Origin: Lacticaseibacillus thailandensis DSM 22698 = JCM 13996
Lineage (GTDB): Bacteria > Bacillota > Bacilli > Lactobacillales > Lactobacillaceae
Assembly: GCF_001312865.1 (NCBI RefSeq)
Contig: NZ_BBER01000002.1
Coordinates: 1 to 64,000 of the forward strand
Direction of reading: 5' to 3'
Length of the DNA: 64,000 nucleotides
Shown: in pieces, positions 32,483-43,072 of the stretch
Layout: the number at the start of each line of letters is the position of its first letter
Position numbering within the stretch: position 1 is the first letter of the stretch
Made by a program: the position numbers and the translations under genes
The notes under the pieces: generated by a model
Database searches by the model: none
The model's input: the letters and a program-made list of their open reading frames with translations, nothing else
What the model was told of the DNA's origin: nothing

Positions 32483-32860
32483 GGCTCTTAGCGCTTTAGC
32501 GCTTAGAGCCTACCACTCGGAGGCTGCGCGAAGCTCAGCCGAGAGACTGTAGTCCGATAGCAATGGGCAGTCAGAACGAGTGGCGTAACAGATACAGCCT
32601 CCCTCGCTTTAGCGCTTAGAGCCTGCCACTCGGAGACTGCGCGAAGCTCAGCCGAGAGACTGTAGTCCGATAGCAATGGGCAGTCAGTCCGAGCAGCGTA
32701 ATAGATACAGCCTCCCTCGCTTTAGCGCTCAGAGTCTGCCACTCGGAGGCTGCGCGAAGCTCAGCCGAAAGACTGTAGTCCGATAGCAATGGGCAGTCAG
32801 CCCGAGAACCATAACAGATCCCGCTTCTCCGGCTTTAGCGCTTCGAGCCCGACATCCACC
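32483..32860. repeat. Three 113-bp tandem repeats, each able to fold as a three-way junction
   Basis: CACTCGG recurs at 32514, 32627 and 32740, exactly 113 bp apart, with about 90% identity over the full unit; the start of a fourth unit (GGCTTTAGCGCTTCGAGCC) is at 32831. Each unit has a closing stem (unit 1 CCACTCG/CGAGTGG; unit 2 CTCGGA/TCCGAG), an arm GGCTG-CGCGAAGCT-CAGCC and an arm GACTG...CAGTC. A long palindrome AGGCTCTTAGCGC/GCGCTTAGAGCCT starts the array at 32481. No ORF. Confidence 0.8.
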
Positions 32861-32922
32861 AAACGTTGAACCCATCCCCGCGTACCTTTGTGCTCCAACC
32901 GAGCAACTCTGACAACCGCAAC

Positions 32923-32959
32923 AAAGAGCTCCCGCAGTCACGCTGCGAGAGCTCTCTTT
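32923..32959 (-). terminator. Terminator of the exporter/DUF4811 operon
   Basis: Minus strand AGAGCTCTCGCAG-CGTGA-CTGCGGGAGCTCT followed by TTGTTG. Confidence 0.8.
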
Positions 32960-32980
32960 ACATACTATCTAAATGTGGTG

Positions 32981-33712
32981 TTACTTTTCCTGCACGGCCT
33001 TGACCGCCTTGGCAATTGCGGCTTGTTGGTACTTGGCCGTCAGCTGCTTGACCAGTGCTTGTTGCTGCGCTTGGGTCATGCTCGGATTCTTGGCCACAGC
33101 CGCGGCAACCTGCTGCTTAATTGCGGCTTGCAGTTGCGCCTTTTGGGCCGCAGACTGGTGCTGAGCCTTTTTGAGCTGCTGGGCTAGTTGCTTGGCTTGG
33201 CTGGTCGTCAGATCATACCAAGTAGTTGGAATCTTGAACGTGTTGGTCTGTTTGATTAGTTGATGGTTGTTCAAATCGTTAAACATTAACTTAGCAAAGT
33301 CGTTCTTGTACACCCACTCGTGCCTGGTGACTTGCAACTGGGCGACGTCCTGTTGGGTGGTTGTGACCCGGTTGTAGACGTCGTAGTCAGCTTTGGTGTG
33401 GTGGGTTTTGGCTTTGCTGCCAGACGCGGTTTTGTAGATGTACACGCTGTGCTTGCCGTTAGTACCGATGTCCTGGTGCAACAACAACGACAGCGCCTTG
33501 CTTGGTGAAGCCGAGTAGATTACCTGACTGGTGGTCGTGGTGACCCGCTTCATCCCTAAGTGGTCTTCGTCGTTTTCGTGGATGGCCCACACGGAGCCAA
33601 CCATCAAGACGCCGGTAATGGCGACGAATAGGACTCGGTACCAGGAGCTACGCAGCGTCACAAAGGAGATGAACAACAGAATGGTACTAATGACTAAAAT
33701 CCACAGAATCAT
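32981..33712 (-). CDS. DUF4811-family membrane protein
   Basis: 243 residues: two N-terminal membrane helices (ILWILVISTILLFISFV; RVLFVAITGVLMVGSVWAI), an outside domain and a Gln/Ala/Lys-rich coiled C-terminus. DUF4811 proteins typically follow an LmrB-type drug exporter in lactobacilli, exactly as here, where its ATG overlaps the exporter's stop. It is probably an accessory of that transporter. Confidence 0.8.
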   Translation of the reverse strand: MILWILVISTILLFISFVTLRSSWYRVLFVAITGVLMVGSVWAIHENDEDHLGMKRVTTTTSQVIYSASPSKALSLLLHQDIGTNGKHSVYIYKTASGSKAKTHHTKADYDVYNRVTTTQQDVAQLQVTRHEWVYKNDFAKLMFNDLNNHQLIKQTNTFKIPTTWYDLTTSQAKQLAQQLKKAQHQSAAQKAQLQAAIKQQVAAAVAKNPSMTQAQQQALVKQLTAKYQQAAIAKAVKAVQEK

Positions 33713-35198
33713 TATGCGGCCTCCTTTGCTGAGTGGGAACTTTCGTCGATGATGTCAGCCGAGCTCATCTTCTTGTTGAGGAAGAATGCGAGGAGCCAAC
33801 CTAGGGTACTGAAGCCCACGGCAATCCAGAAGGCAGCGTGGTAGCCGTCCAGGGTGGCGTTGAAGTAACTGTGTTTGTAAGCCAGTGGGTCGGCTTTGAG
33901 GAACGCGTGTACGGGACTGTGCTGATTGGTAACGTTGGTCAGAACGGACACCATGATCGCCGTGGTGATGGAACTAGCAATTTGCCGGAGTGTGTTGTTC
34001 ACGGCGGTCCCGTGCCCAACTAGGTCCTGGCTCAGTGCGTTCATCCCGTTGGTGGTCAGTGGCATCATCGTCATGGAGATCCCAAACATCCGGACGGCGT
34101 AGAGTACCGTGATGTAGATGGATGGTGTGGTCGCGGTCACGAAGGCGTACGGGACGGTAGCAACGGCCAGCGTGAACAGCCCCATCTGGCGAGGCGCTTA
34201 GCCCCGATACGGTCAAAGATGGTCCCGGTAATTGGGCTCATCACGGCCATCATCAACGCCCCAGGCAGTAAGGTCAACCCGGATTCAAGCGCCGACTTGC
34301 CGTGAATAATTTGCAGGTACAGCGGGATAACCATTTCGGCCCCCACCATGGCCATGTTCGCAATCGAAGCCAGCACGGTAGATAGGGTGAAAATGTGGGA
34401 CTTGAAGACGCGTAGCTCCAGGAACGGTACGTCCATGTGTAGCTGCCGGTAGGCAAAGAGGGCGATGACGAGGATGCCAACCAGGATACTTCCGTAAACG
34501 AACGGTGAACCCCAGCCCTTGTCACCAACTTCCGAGAAGCCGTACAGCAGCGCGCCAAAACCGATGGTCGATTCGATTAGCGACAGCACGTCGAGGTGTG
34601 GGTTGCGTTGTGGTAATACGTCGCGCATGAAGAAAAAGGCTGCAATAATAACGGCAATGGTGATAGGAATTAACATACCGAAGAGCGTCCGCCAGCCAAA
34701 GTTGTCAATGACAAACCCGGACAGCGTCGGGCCAATGGCTGGTGCCACCCCGATGGCGATTCCGGCGACCCCCATGGCCGCCCCACGTTTGTTGGGCGGG
34801 AAGATCGTCAGCATGATGTTTTGTAGCAGCGGCATCGTGATTCCGACCCCGACGGCCTGAATGAGCCGGCCCGCCAATAAGAAGGCAAAGCTCGGGGCGG
34901 TGAAGGCCACGATGGTTCCTAAGAGGAATGTACTCATGGCAATCAGGTAGAGGCGCTGTGTAGGCACCTTTGAAGTTAAGTAGGCGGTCACGGGAATCAT
35001 GATCCCGTTAACCATCATGAAACCAGTGGTCAGCCACTGCACGGTGGCAGTGGAAATACTGAAGGCCTTCATCAAAGTCGGGAAGGCCGTACTGAGAATG
35101 GTTTGGTTTAAAACGGTGGTGAAGACGCCGACAATCAGCGTGGCCACCAGGAGGGCGACGTTGATTTTGCGTCCGTTGTTATCGGTAATACTGTTCAT
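33712..35198 (-). pseudogene. DHA2-family drug exporter, LmrB/EmrB type, frameshifted as read
   Basis: The N-terminal two thirds (to about 34200) contain VLNQTILSTAFPTLMKAF, WLTTGFMMVNGIMIPVTAYL, and GRLIQAVGVGITMPLLQNI with GWRTLFGMLIPI, typical of 14-helix DHA2 transporters. The rest (from MGLFTLAVATVPYAF) is in another frame, joined by an indel near 34190 (after RIGAKRLAR). Together about 495 residues. Divergent from a MerR gene that probably regulates it. Confidence 0.88.
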
Positions 35199-35246
35199 TA
35201 CGCTTCCCCAGCTTTTGATTTATTTTGCGACACGTTTATCATATTG

Positions 35247-35275
35247 TGTTACAATTACGATATTAAATGTTACAA
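35247..35275. promoter_or_regulatory. Possible operator in the exporter/MerR divergent region
   Basis: Two direct copies of TGTTACAA begin 21 bp apart (35247, 35268), two helical turns, in the AT-rich divergent promoter region. Confidence 0.35.
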
Positions 35276-35312
35276 CTTGATTTTCAGAAAGTCAATGAAC
35301 GGAGTCACGTAA

Positions 35313-35759
35313 ATGGAGCAAATGGCAAACTTTGTTAAGAAAATGCGGTCCTTTGATTTTTCAATGGGTATCGGGGAAACCTGTCGGGTCAGTGGGGTAA
35401 CGCCGGCTCAGATTCGGTATTGGGAACGTAAGGGCTATATCCGTTCCATTCGTCACGGCGAGGGCCAGAATAAACGTTACCCATACGGCAGCGTAGCCGC
35501 CATCGTGTATATTAAAACCAAGATGGATGAGGGCTTCACGTTGGCGCATGCCGCCGCTGAGGCCCAACGCCATTTTGACGACATGGAGGTGCTGAAGCGG
35601 ATGTTGTACCGGGGTGAGATGAGCGTGGAGCAGCATGGTGATCACGCCGATGTCTGGTTAGGACATCTTGAGAATGATCCGCAGCACGACGTAGTGGCCC
35701 GGGTTGACGACGAGCACGTGGCGTTACGGTTAGCACCCCACGCAGAGGAGAATTTGTAA
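35313..35759 (+). CDS. MerR-family transcriptional regulator
   Basis: 148 residues. N-terminal winged HTH: GIGETCRVSGVTPAQIRYWERKGYIRSIR then YPYGSVAAIVYIKTKMDEGFTLAHA. The C-terminal part is His/Asp-rich (VEQHGDHADVWLGHLENDPQHD) without Cys, so a metal site of the CueR type is unlikely. Divergent from the multidrug exporter, a usual place for its regulator. Confidence 0.85.
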   Translation: MEQMANFVKKMRSFDFSMGIGETCRVSGVTPAQIRYWERKGYIRSIRHGEGQNKRYPYGSVAAIVYIKTKMDEGFTLAHAAAEAQRHFDDMEVLKRMLYRGEMSVEQHGDHADVWLGHLENDPQHDVVARVDDEHVALRLAPHAEENL

Positions 35760-36407
35760 TGCGGCCAGCAATTAAATGGAACAAACGGGTCCAATGGCGT
35801 GTCACGATGCGCGCAGATACCCGGCAACGGACGCCGCAGGAGCAGTTACGGGCGGCCATCATGCAGATCCGCAAAACGCTGCGTATACGGCAGCGGGAAT
35901 TGCCCCGCTGTACGTTGCCCACCTGAGGCCCGCATCTTACTGATCAGCCAGGCACCGGGACGGCAGGCTCAGGATACCCGCCTGTTTTTCAATGATCCCA
36001 GCGGTGACCGTTTGCGGACCTGGATGGACGTCACCCGAGACCAGTTCTATGATCCGCATAACTTTGCGGTGTTACCACTGGACTTTTACTTTCCCGGTAA
36101 GGGTCAGGGTGGCGATCTGCCGCCCCGTAAAGGGTTTGCGGATAAGTGGTTGCCACAGCTGATGGCGCAGCTGCCCGCCGTGCAGTTAACGGTGCTGATC
36201 GGTAGTTATGCGCAACAGTGGTACCTCGGGCAACGGGCTCAGCGCACGTTGACGGCGACGGTCGCGCATTACGCCGACTACTTGCCGGATGTTTTGCCTA
36301 TTGTGCACCCGTCACCGCGGAACCAGGCCTGGGTTAAGCACCACCCATGGTTCAGCACGCAGGTGTTGCCAGAGTTACGTAACCGGGTCCACATGGTGAT
36401 CGATTAG
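35759..36407 (+). pseudogene. Uracil-DNA glycosylase superfamily protein, frameshifted as read
   Basis: Coding sense: MRPAIKWNKRVQW..., then AYTAAGIAPLYVAH and EARILLISQAPGRQAQDTRLFF, GDLPPRKGFADKWLPQL, and PIVHPSPRN near the end, the UDG-superfamily order of active-site motifs (SQAPG; HPSPRN). Two indels, near 35862 and 35928, break it as read. ATG 35759 overlaps the merR stop (TAATG). Likely a DNA repair enzyme of about 215 residues. Confidence 0.75.
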
Positions 36408-36588
36408 ATTAAGTGCGCCACAATTAAGAACAAAATGTCGATTATCCCGTAAAAGGTGACGTTGTTAGCGTTCCCACTGGTACGGGCATTTGTGTGGACT
36501 GCGCGATACCCTTATAATGACAAAATAAAGAGCAGGCTAGATGTACCGGCTGGCGACGGTTGACCGGATACGCGACGAGGGGGTGCTC

Positions 36589-37354
36589 ATGGTGGCCCGA
36601 ATGATTCGGTATTATGATCACTTCACGGATGATTTCGTGACCAGCGCCCACCAACAGGAACGTGTGACGGCGGACTACCAGTGGGAACACCCCAGTAAAT
36701 GGTGGCAGGTCCGCCGACGGGTAGTCACCGCGGCGGCCCGGCTGTTCGGGGCCGTGTTGACCCACGGTATGTGGCACGTTCGGTGGGTCAACCGGGGAGC
36801 GTTGCGTCAGGCGGGGCCGGAAGCTACTTCCTGTACGCCAACCACACCCAGCCGGTCGGGGACCCGTTCCTCGCGCTGTTGGCGGGCCGCCCGCGCGGTT
36901 TTGCGGCCATTGTGAGTGCCGCTAACCTGGGCATCCCGGTGTTGGGGCACATCCTGCCGTGGGCCGGGGCGTTACCGCTACCCGATGATTTACATGGATT
37001 GGCGCGGTTTAACCACGCCGTGGGGTAAGCAGTGCAAGCAGGACGGTACGTGACGATTTTTCCGGAGGCCCATGTGTGGCCCTACTATACGGGCATCCGG
37101 CCGTTTGGTGAGGCCGCGTTTCACTACCCGGTGGCCACCGGGAAGCCGGTGTACACCATGACCGTGACCTATCAACGTCGGCGCTGGAGCGACGTCCGCG
37201 GATCACCGTGTTTGTGGATGGTCCCCTGCGGCCGGATGCGACCCTGACTCGTAAGGCGCAACAAGCGCAGTTGGCGGAGTTAGTCACGCAACAAATGCGG
37301 CAGCGGAGTGCTGCTAGTACCTATAGTTACATCACTTACCAAAGGAGGAGTTAG
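36589..37354 (+). pseudogene. PlsC-like acyltransferase, several lesions as read
   Basis: MVARMIRYYDHFTDDFVTSA... then LYANHTQPVGDPF (acyltransferase motif I with His) and FPEAHVWPYYTGIRPF (motif III). Breaks: an indel near 36815, a TAA at 37026-37028, an indel near 37196. ATG 36589 behind GAGGGGG. The last codons overlap the ribosome-binding site of the next gene. First of a four-gene operon with two glycosyltransferases and a second acyltransferase, suggesting synthesis or acylation of a glycolipid. Confidence 0.75.
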
Positions 37355-37355
37355 C

Positions 37356-38189
37356 ATGGATGTCCTATATTGCGGTGATGCCAAAATGGCGGATGGCCTA
37401 CTAATTTCGGTGTTATCACTATTGCACAACGTGCGGGAACCGTTGCACGTGCACGTTTTAACGGCCCATATTACCGTGGGCACCAAGGAGTACCAGCCCT
37501 TGAGTGATGACACGGTCGCGGTGGTGCGACGCCAAATGCGGCGAGTCAACTCCGCCAATACAGTCACTAAGCATGATGTGACGGCGCTGTTTAACATGGA
37601 ACCGCCACTAGCGAACATGGATACCATCTTTACACCAAATTGTATGTTGCGCCTCTTTGTAGACCAGGTGCCAGACATGCCGGACCGTCTGTTGTACTTA
37701 GATACCGACGTGGTTTGTCGGCGTGATTGCGGTGAATTTTACCACCAGGATATGGCCGGTATCGAACTGGCTGGCGTATTGGATTACTACGGCCGGTGGT
37801 TTTTCCACAATCATGGTTTGCGGTTTGACTACCTGAATTCTGGGGTGTTGTTACTGAACCTCAAAGAAATTCGCCGGACGGGGCTGTTTGAACGGGCGCG
37901 GCGGCTATGCGTCACCACGCAAATGTTCATGCCGGACCAGTCGGCTTTGAACCGTTTGGTCACAGCTGCCCGCATCATGCCGCGGCGGTTCAACGACCAA
38001 CGGCGGTTGCACGCCGACACGGTCTTCCAGCACTTCACCACGAGTTTTCGGCTCTGGCCGTGGGTGCACACCCTGACGGTCAAGCCGTGGCAGGTAACGG
38101 CTGTTCACGACCAGTTGAAGTTGCATGAATATGACGACTTGCTGGACGAATACGACCGTTTGGAACCCCAATTAAAGGATAAAAATTAA
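37356..38189 (+). CDS. Glycosyltransferase family 8
   Basis: 277 residues, intact from ATG 37356 behind AAGGAGGAG. GT8 motifs: MDVLYCGDAKMADGLLISVLSLL, LYLDTDVVCRRDC (DxD), DYLNSGVLLLNL, and MPDQSALNRL. Retaining enzyme using a nucleotide sugar. Ends on the start of a second GT8 gene (TAATG). Likely adds hexoses to a lipid or surface glycan. Confidence 0.88.
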   Translation: MDVLYCGDAKMADGLLISVLSLLHNVREPLHVHVLTAHITVGTKEYQPLSDDTVAVVRRQMRRVNSANTVTKHDVTALFNMEPPLANMDTIFTPNCMLRLFVDQVPDMPDRLLYLDTDVVCRRDCGEFYHQDMAGIELAGVLDYYGRWFFHNHGLRFDYLNSGVLLLNLKEIRRTGLFERARRLCVTTQMFMPDQSALNRLVTAARIMPRRFNDQRRLHADTVFQHFTTSFRLWPWVHTLTVKPWQVTAVHDQLKLHEYDDLLDEYDRLEPQLKDKN

Positions 38190-39149
38190 TGACAACCACA
38201 ATTCCGTTATTCTTCGCTGTTGATGACCGCTACGCACCGTACCTGGCGGTCACGTTGACCTCGATCATCCAAAACAGTGACCCGCAACAACAGTATGAAG
38301 CCATTATTTTGCATGACCACCTATCCACACCGCATCAGCAGCGGTTGGCAGCGTTGGCGACGGACAACGTCCACGTGCGCATCGTCCAGATGAGCGCCGC
38401 CTTTGCCCAGCGAATGGCTAATGACCACTCCCAATTGCGGTGCGATTACCACACGCTGACCATTTTTTTTCCGGCTGTTCATTGCCGACATGTTTCCGGA
38501 ATACCACAAGGGTATCTATCTGGACGCCGACCTCGTGGTCACGACCGACGTGGCGCGTTTATACCGGTTGGATCTCCAGGGTAACTACCTCGGGGGTTGT
38601 ATGGACACCTACTTAGCCGACTCGCCCGTGACCGTCGCGTACGTCGAGGACGCGGTCGGCGTGCCGATGCAAAGTTACATCAATTCCGGGGTGTTGTTGA
38701 TGGACCTGGACGCTCTGCGTGCCTGCAATCTAGGCGACCGGTTCCTGGCGTTACTGCAACAGTACGACTTTGACACGATTGCACCCGACCAGGATTACAT
38801 CAACGCAATGGTGCACGACCACATCTTGCGGTTGGACCAGACCTGGAACACGATGCCGACCCTCCCGACCATGAACCAGGACCTGGCGCGGCCCCACGTA
38901 ATTCACTTCAACTTGTTTGCCAAGCCGTGGCACTATGACCACGTGATGTACGCTGATTTCTTCTGGCAGTACGTCCCAGACTCTGGTTATGCGGATGAAG
39001 TGGCCCTGGCCAAGCGCAACTACACCCAGGACGATGTCGCCACGGATGATGCCAATGCGGAGGCCTTGGTGGATAAAGCCACTGTCTTAGTGGCCAGTCC
39101 GGACAACTTTAAGCGGACGGCGGCGCGCGGCGTCCAGGTACGCCTATGA
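38189..39149 (+). pseudogene. Second glycosyltransferase family 8, frameshifted at a T8 run
   Basis: N-terminal IPLFFAVDDRYAPYLAVTLTSII; after the T8 tract (38463-38470) the frame moves and continues with FPEYHKGIYLDADLVVTTDVARLY (DxD), SYINSGVLLMDL, PDQDYINAMV and HFNLFAKPWHY. About 320 residues when rejoined. Paralogue of the gene before it. Confidence 0.88.
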
Positions 39150-40015
39150 TTATTGGTGGAAACAAAGAGGCGGTAATCGCCAACATCCAGCGGCGCGTCA
39201 AGGCGGGGGAGTTTAACGCTAAAGTCGAGGTGGGCGATCCCCAGATGACCACGGCGGCACAGGTGGCGATTGCTGAACGCGCAATTGCACGGCACGACCG
39301 CTTGGACTACCGGTTGAATAACTTGGTGGCTCGTGGCGCAATGAACGTGGCGGCGCGGATTGTTAACCGGCACACGCACTACACGGGGATGGACCACTTA
39401 CGGCGTTTACGTGGTGGGGCCATCATTACCAGCAACCACTTTAACCCCCTCGAAAATTTGGTCGAGCGACGGCTGGTACAAAAGGCACTCCACCGACGGA
39501 TGTTCATCGTGAGCCAGGCCACGAACCTGGATTTTCCGGGCGCGTTGGGATTCCTGATGAACTACGCGGATACCATCCCCATTAGCCCCAGTACCCAGTA
39601 CATGGCGCGAATCTTTCCGGACACCTTGGGTCGGGTCATGGCCGCAGGGCAACTGGTGTTGATGTATTCTGAGCAGGAAATGTGGTTTAATTACCGCAAG
39701 CCGCGTCCGGTAAAGCGGGGGGCGTATTATTATGCCGCCCGGTTAGGGGTCCCAATTGTGTCCTGCTTCGTCGAGATTCAGGATGTGGGGCGTCCCGATA
39801 ACGATGAGTTCAACCAGGTGCGGTATGTGGAGCACGTATTGCCGCTGATTTATCCCGACCCGGCATTAAGTGTGCGCATGAACAGCGAGCAGATGATGCA
39901 GCAGGATTACCAGCAGAAGGTGGCGGCGTACGAGCAAGCGTACGGGCGGCCCCTCACGTACGACTTCAGCCCGGATGATATTGCGGGCTGGCGTCAGCCA
40001 CAGCAGCAATCATAG
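39146..40015 (+). CDS. Lysophospholipid acyltransferase family protein (PlsC-like)
   Basis: 289 residues. Motif I is ITSNHFNPLENLV, motif III MYSEQEMWFNYRKPRPVKRGA, followed by GVPIVSCFVEIQD. The order is that of PlsC-type enzymes, though Asp of HX4D is replaced by Glu or Asn. No clear membrane helix. Overlaps the GT8 gene by ATGA; last gene of the operon, followed by a terminator. Confidence 0.82.
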   Translation: MIIGGNKEAVIANIQRRVKAGEFNAKVEVGDPQMTTAAQVAIAERAIARHDRLDYRLNNLVARGAMNVAARIVNRHTHYTGMDHLRRLRGGAIITSNHFNPLENLVERRLVQKALHRRMFIVSQATNLDFPGALGFLMNYADTIPISPSTQYMARIFPDTLGRVMAAGQLVLMYSEQEMWFNYRKPRPVKRGAYYYAARLGVPIVSCFVEIQDVGRPDNDEFNQVRYVEHVLPLIYPDPALSVRMNSEQMMQQDYQQKVAAYEQAYGRPLTYDFSPDDIAGWRQPQQQS

Positions 40016-40060
40016 TAGCAATAATATTCATATTCAGAGCGGGGCTATTTGGCCCCTACC

Positions 40061-40096
40061 AGGTGGTTATCCCTCAACGGGGTGACCACCTTTTTT
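40061..40096 (+). terminator. Terminator of the acyltransferase/GT8 operon
   Basis: GGTGGTTATCCC-TCAA-CGGGGTGACCACC followed by TTTTTT. Confidence 0.88.
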
Positions 40097-40330
40097 CTTT
40101 GCAGCTGTACCGTTTTATTCACGATGTGTGGTCGGTGTGATTCCGGTATCTAGGTGTGACCCGTGGCGGGAGCTGCGACGCACACGCGCCAACACACCCA
40201 CCGCCATTTTTGTTCAAACACGCAACAAATCTATAAATTTGATTATCATATTTAAAAGCATTATCCTATAGTTAAAAGGGTGTCGCCTGATTAGGGGTGT
40301 CCACCAAATTGAAAATTAAGGAGGAATTGC

Positions 40331-43053
40331 ATGGTACCAATTGCGGTGAAAGTTGATGATGACAGCCTGGAGGTGCGTTATCCAGCGAAGGATCAAACGG
40401 ACACCGAACCACCCATTGTCATCAAGTACAACCCGGAGCAGTCAATTGGCGCTAACTTGGAGAACCTCCGGATTAAGATGGCCGGAATCCACTTTGACGT
40501 CATTATTATTGATAACCCACTCAGTTACACGTTTTCCGATACGGTGGTCGGCCTGAACCACCAGCGTATTGATATTGGCTTGGCCCTGACCAACATGTTC
40601 AACGTGCCCGTGGTGGCCCGGCCTACGGTAAAGCAGCGGGGCCTGGAGACCGCGGTAGCCGACAAAACGACTTACGCCAGCTGGCACCTGGACTACTACG
40701 GTGAGTATACCGGTAAGCGTAACTATGGCCAGGAAGCGATGCTGACGGTTGGGAACGGTTATTACGGCCTGCGCGGGGCCTACGTGGAAGCTACGGCCGA
40801 TGCGGATAATTACCCCGGGTTTTACGTTGCGGGGGTCTATAACCAGAATACGACCAACATTAACGGGCGGGACGTGGTCAACGAAGACCTAGTCAACCTG
40901 CCTAACGTGCAATACTTGTCACTGGGAGTGGATCACGGCAACCCGTTCCAAATTCGGCGGGCCGATATTCGTGATATTTATCGGAGCCTTAATTTACGGA
41001 CGGGTCAGTTGCAAACGACTATGCTGATCAGCCTCGCGACGGGGCACCAGCTGGTGGTGACGACGACCAAAGTTGCGGATATGCGTCATTACCACCGGCT
41101 CGCCATTCGTTACGCGGTGACCCCACTTAATTTTGATGGTTCATTGCAGGTCTACGCGGCCATTGATGGCAACGTGCAGAACCGCAACGTGGACCGTTAT
41201 AACCAGTTTGATCAACGCCACGTGGCGGTGGATGCCACCACGACGGACCACAACAACGCGGTACTCACGGGCCACACCCGTCACTCTCAGGTGCATTTTG
41301 CTATTGGTAGTCAAATTACCAGTCCTGACCGCGACCTCACGGCGGCGGTCCGCGGCACGCAGACCTCGACGGCGGTGCGGCAGACCGTTAACCTGACGGT
41401 GCATGCCGGACAGACATACACGATCGATAAATTGGTGGCTGTGGTTACCGACCATGATGGTGAGGAGACTGACACAGCGTTAACGGACCGCGTTAATGCC
41501 GAGTTACAGGCTGGCAGCTTTGATAACACGGCTGCGATGACCCAAGACTTCTTTGCCGACACCTGGCGGCGGGCCGACGTGGTCGTGACCGGCGACATTA
41601 CCAGCCAGAAGTTGTTGCGGGTCAACGTGTTCCACCTGCTAGTTGCCGGCGCCGCCCTGGGTGCTGGACACCTTGACGCCTCGACCGGGGCGCGGGGACT
41701 ACACGGTGAAGCTTACCGTGGCCACGTGTTCTGGGACGAAATGTTCTGCTTCCCGTTCTACGCGGAGCACTACCCGGCAATTGCTCGGGCGATGATCATG
41801 TACCGGTATCGGCGGCTGGATGCAGCCCGGCAGTACGCCGAGTCGGTCGGCCAGCACGGCGCGATGTTTCCGTGGCAGTCGGCGATGTATGGGGATGAGC
41901 AGGCGCAGTCCGTGCACCTCAACCCGCTGACGAACCAGTGGGATCCCGACAATAGTCGCCGGCAACGGCACGTATCACTGTCCGTGGCCTATGACGTGTG
42001 GTTGTATGACCACTTGACGGGTGATCACGACGTCATGCACCGGTACGGTTTGGAAATTATGTTGTCGGTTGCGCGCTTCTGGTTAGGCATGGCCACGCGC
42101 GACGAGGCCACGGGCCGGTACGACATCAACGGTGTCATGGGCCCCGACGAATTTCACGAGCAGTATCCGAACAGTAAGCTGGGTGGCCTAAGCAACAACG
42201 CGTACACCAACATGATGGTGGCGTGGTTATTCCAGACGTTAACGCAGCTGACCAAACAGCTGCCAGCAAAGGTGGTCCAGCAGGCCGCGGCCAAAGCCGG
42301 TTGGCGGGACCAGGATACAGCCCGGTTAACCGATATTGCCGCCCACCTAAACCTGGACATTAATGACGACGGTATTATCGGCCAATTCCAGGGCTACTTT
42401 GACCTGCCGCGCTTGGACTTTGACCAGTACCGCAAGCAGTATGGCGATATTGCACGATTGGACCGGATCCTCAAGTCTGAAGGTAAGACGCCCGACGCGT
42501 ACCAGGTCGCCAAGCAGGCCGACGCGTTGATGGCGTACTACGTCTTGAACCACGATGACGTGGAGCACCTCATTCAGGGGCTGGGTTACCACTTACCCGT
42601 GGGCTACTTCACGCACAATTTGCAGTACTACCTTAACCGGACGACGCACGGGTCGACTTTGTCGCGCATTGTGTACGCGGCCTTGAACGAGCAGGATGGC
42701 AATTATGACCAGTCCTGGCAGCTGTTCCGGCAGGCATTGTTCTCCGATTACTACGATATTCAGGGTGGGACGACCGCGAGGGCATCCATCTCGGTGTGAT
42801 GGGCGCCACCATCAACGTGGTTACCAGTACGTATGGCGGCGTCAACGTTCTCGGTCCGCAGGTGACGGTGAACCCGCACTTGCCCCAGCGGTGGCGTGAA
42901 CTCCGCTTTGCGCTGGATGTCCGCGGGGTCCGGCTCGCGTTCCGCATCACCCACCACCTCGTACACGTGCGCGCCGACCGGGCAACGACCATTCAGGTGT
43001 GCGGTCAGGACGTGTCGTTAACGGCGGCTGTGGTTCAAACGATTGACTATTAA
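40331..43053 (+). pseudogene. GH65 disaccharide phosphorylase with N-terminal extension, frameshifted as read
   Basis: The GH65 core starts near residue 115 (WHLDYYGEYTGKRNYGQEAM; VGNGYYGLRGAYVEA), with LHGEAYRGHVFWDEMFCFPF and NGVMGPDEFHE holding the catalytic acid Glu. It cleaves an alpha-linked disaccharide with phosphate to beta-glucose-1-P and glucose; maltose, kojibiose, nigerose and trehalose are all possible. The first 115 residues (IVIKYNPEQSIGANLENLRI...) are extra compared with short maltose phosphorylases. One indel near 42777 moves the last 85 residues to another frame. pgmB follows at 20 bp. Confidence 0.88.
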
Positions 43054-43072
43054 GTAAAGGAGTGTTGTGATA

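Noticed and set aside
32483-32860. tRNA cluster
   Set aside because: Three-armed folds without a T-loop TTC motif or anticodon arm of proper length.
32729-32941. Minus-strand ORF over the tandem repeats
   Set aside because: It is made of the 113-bp repeat itself and has no start context.
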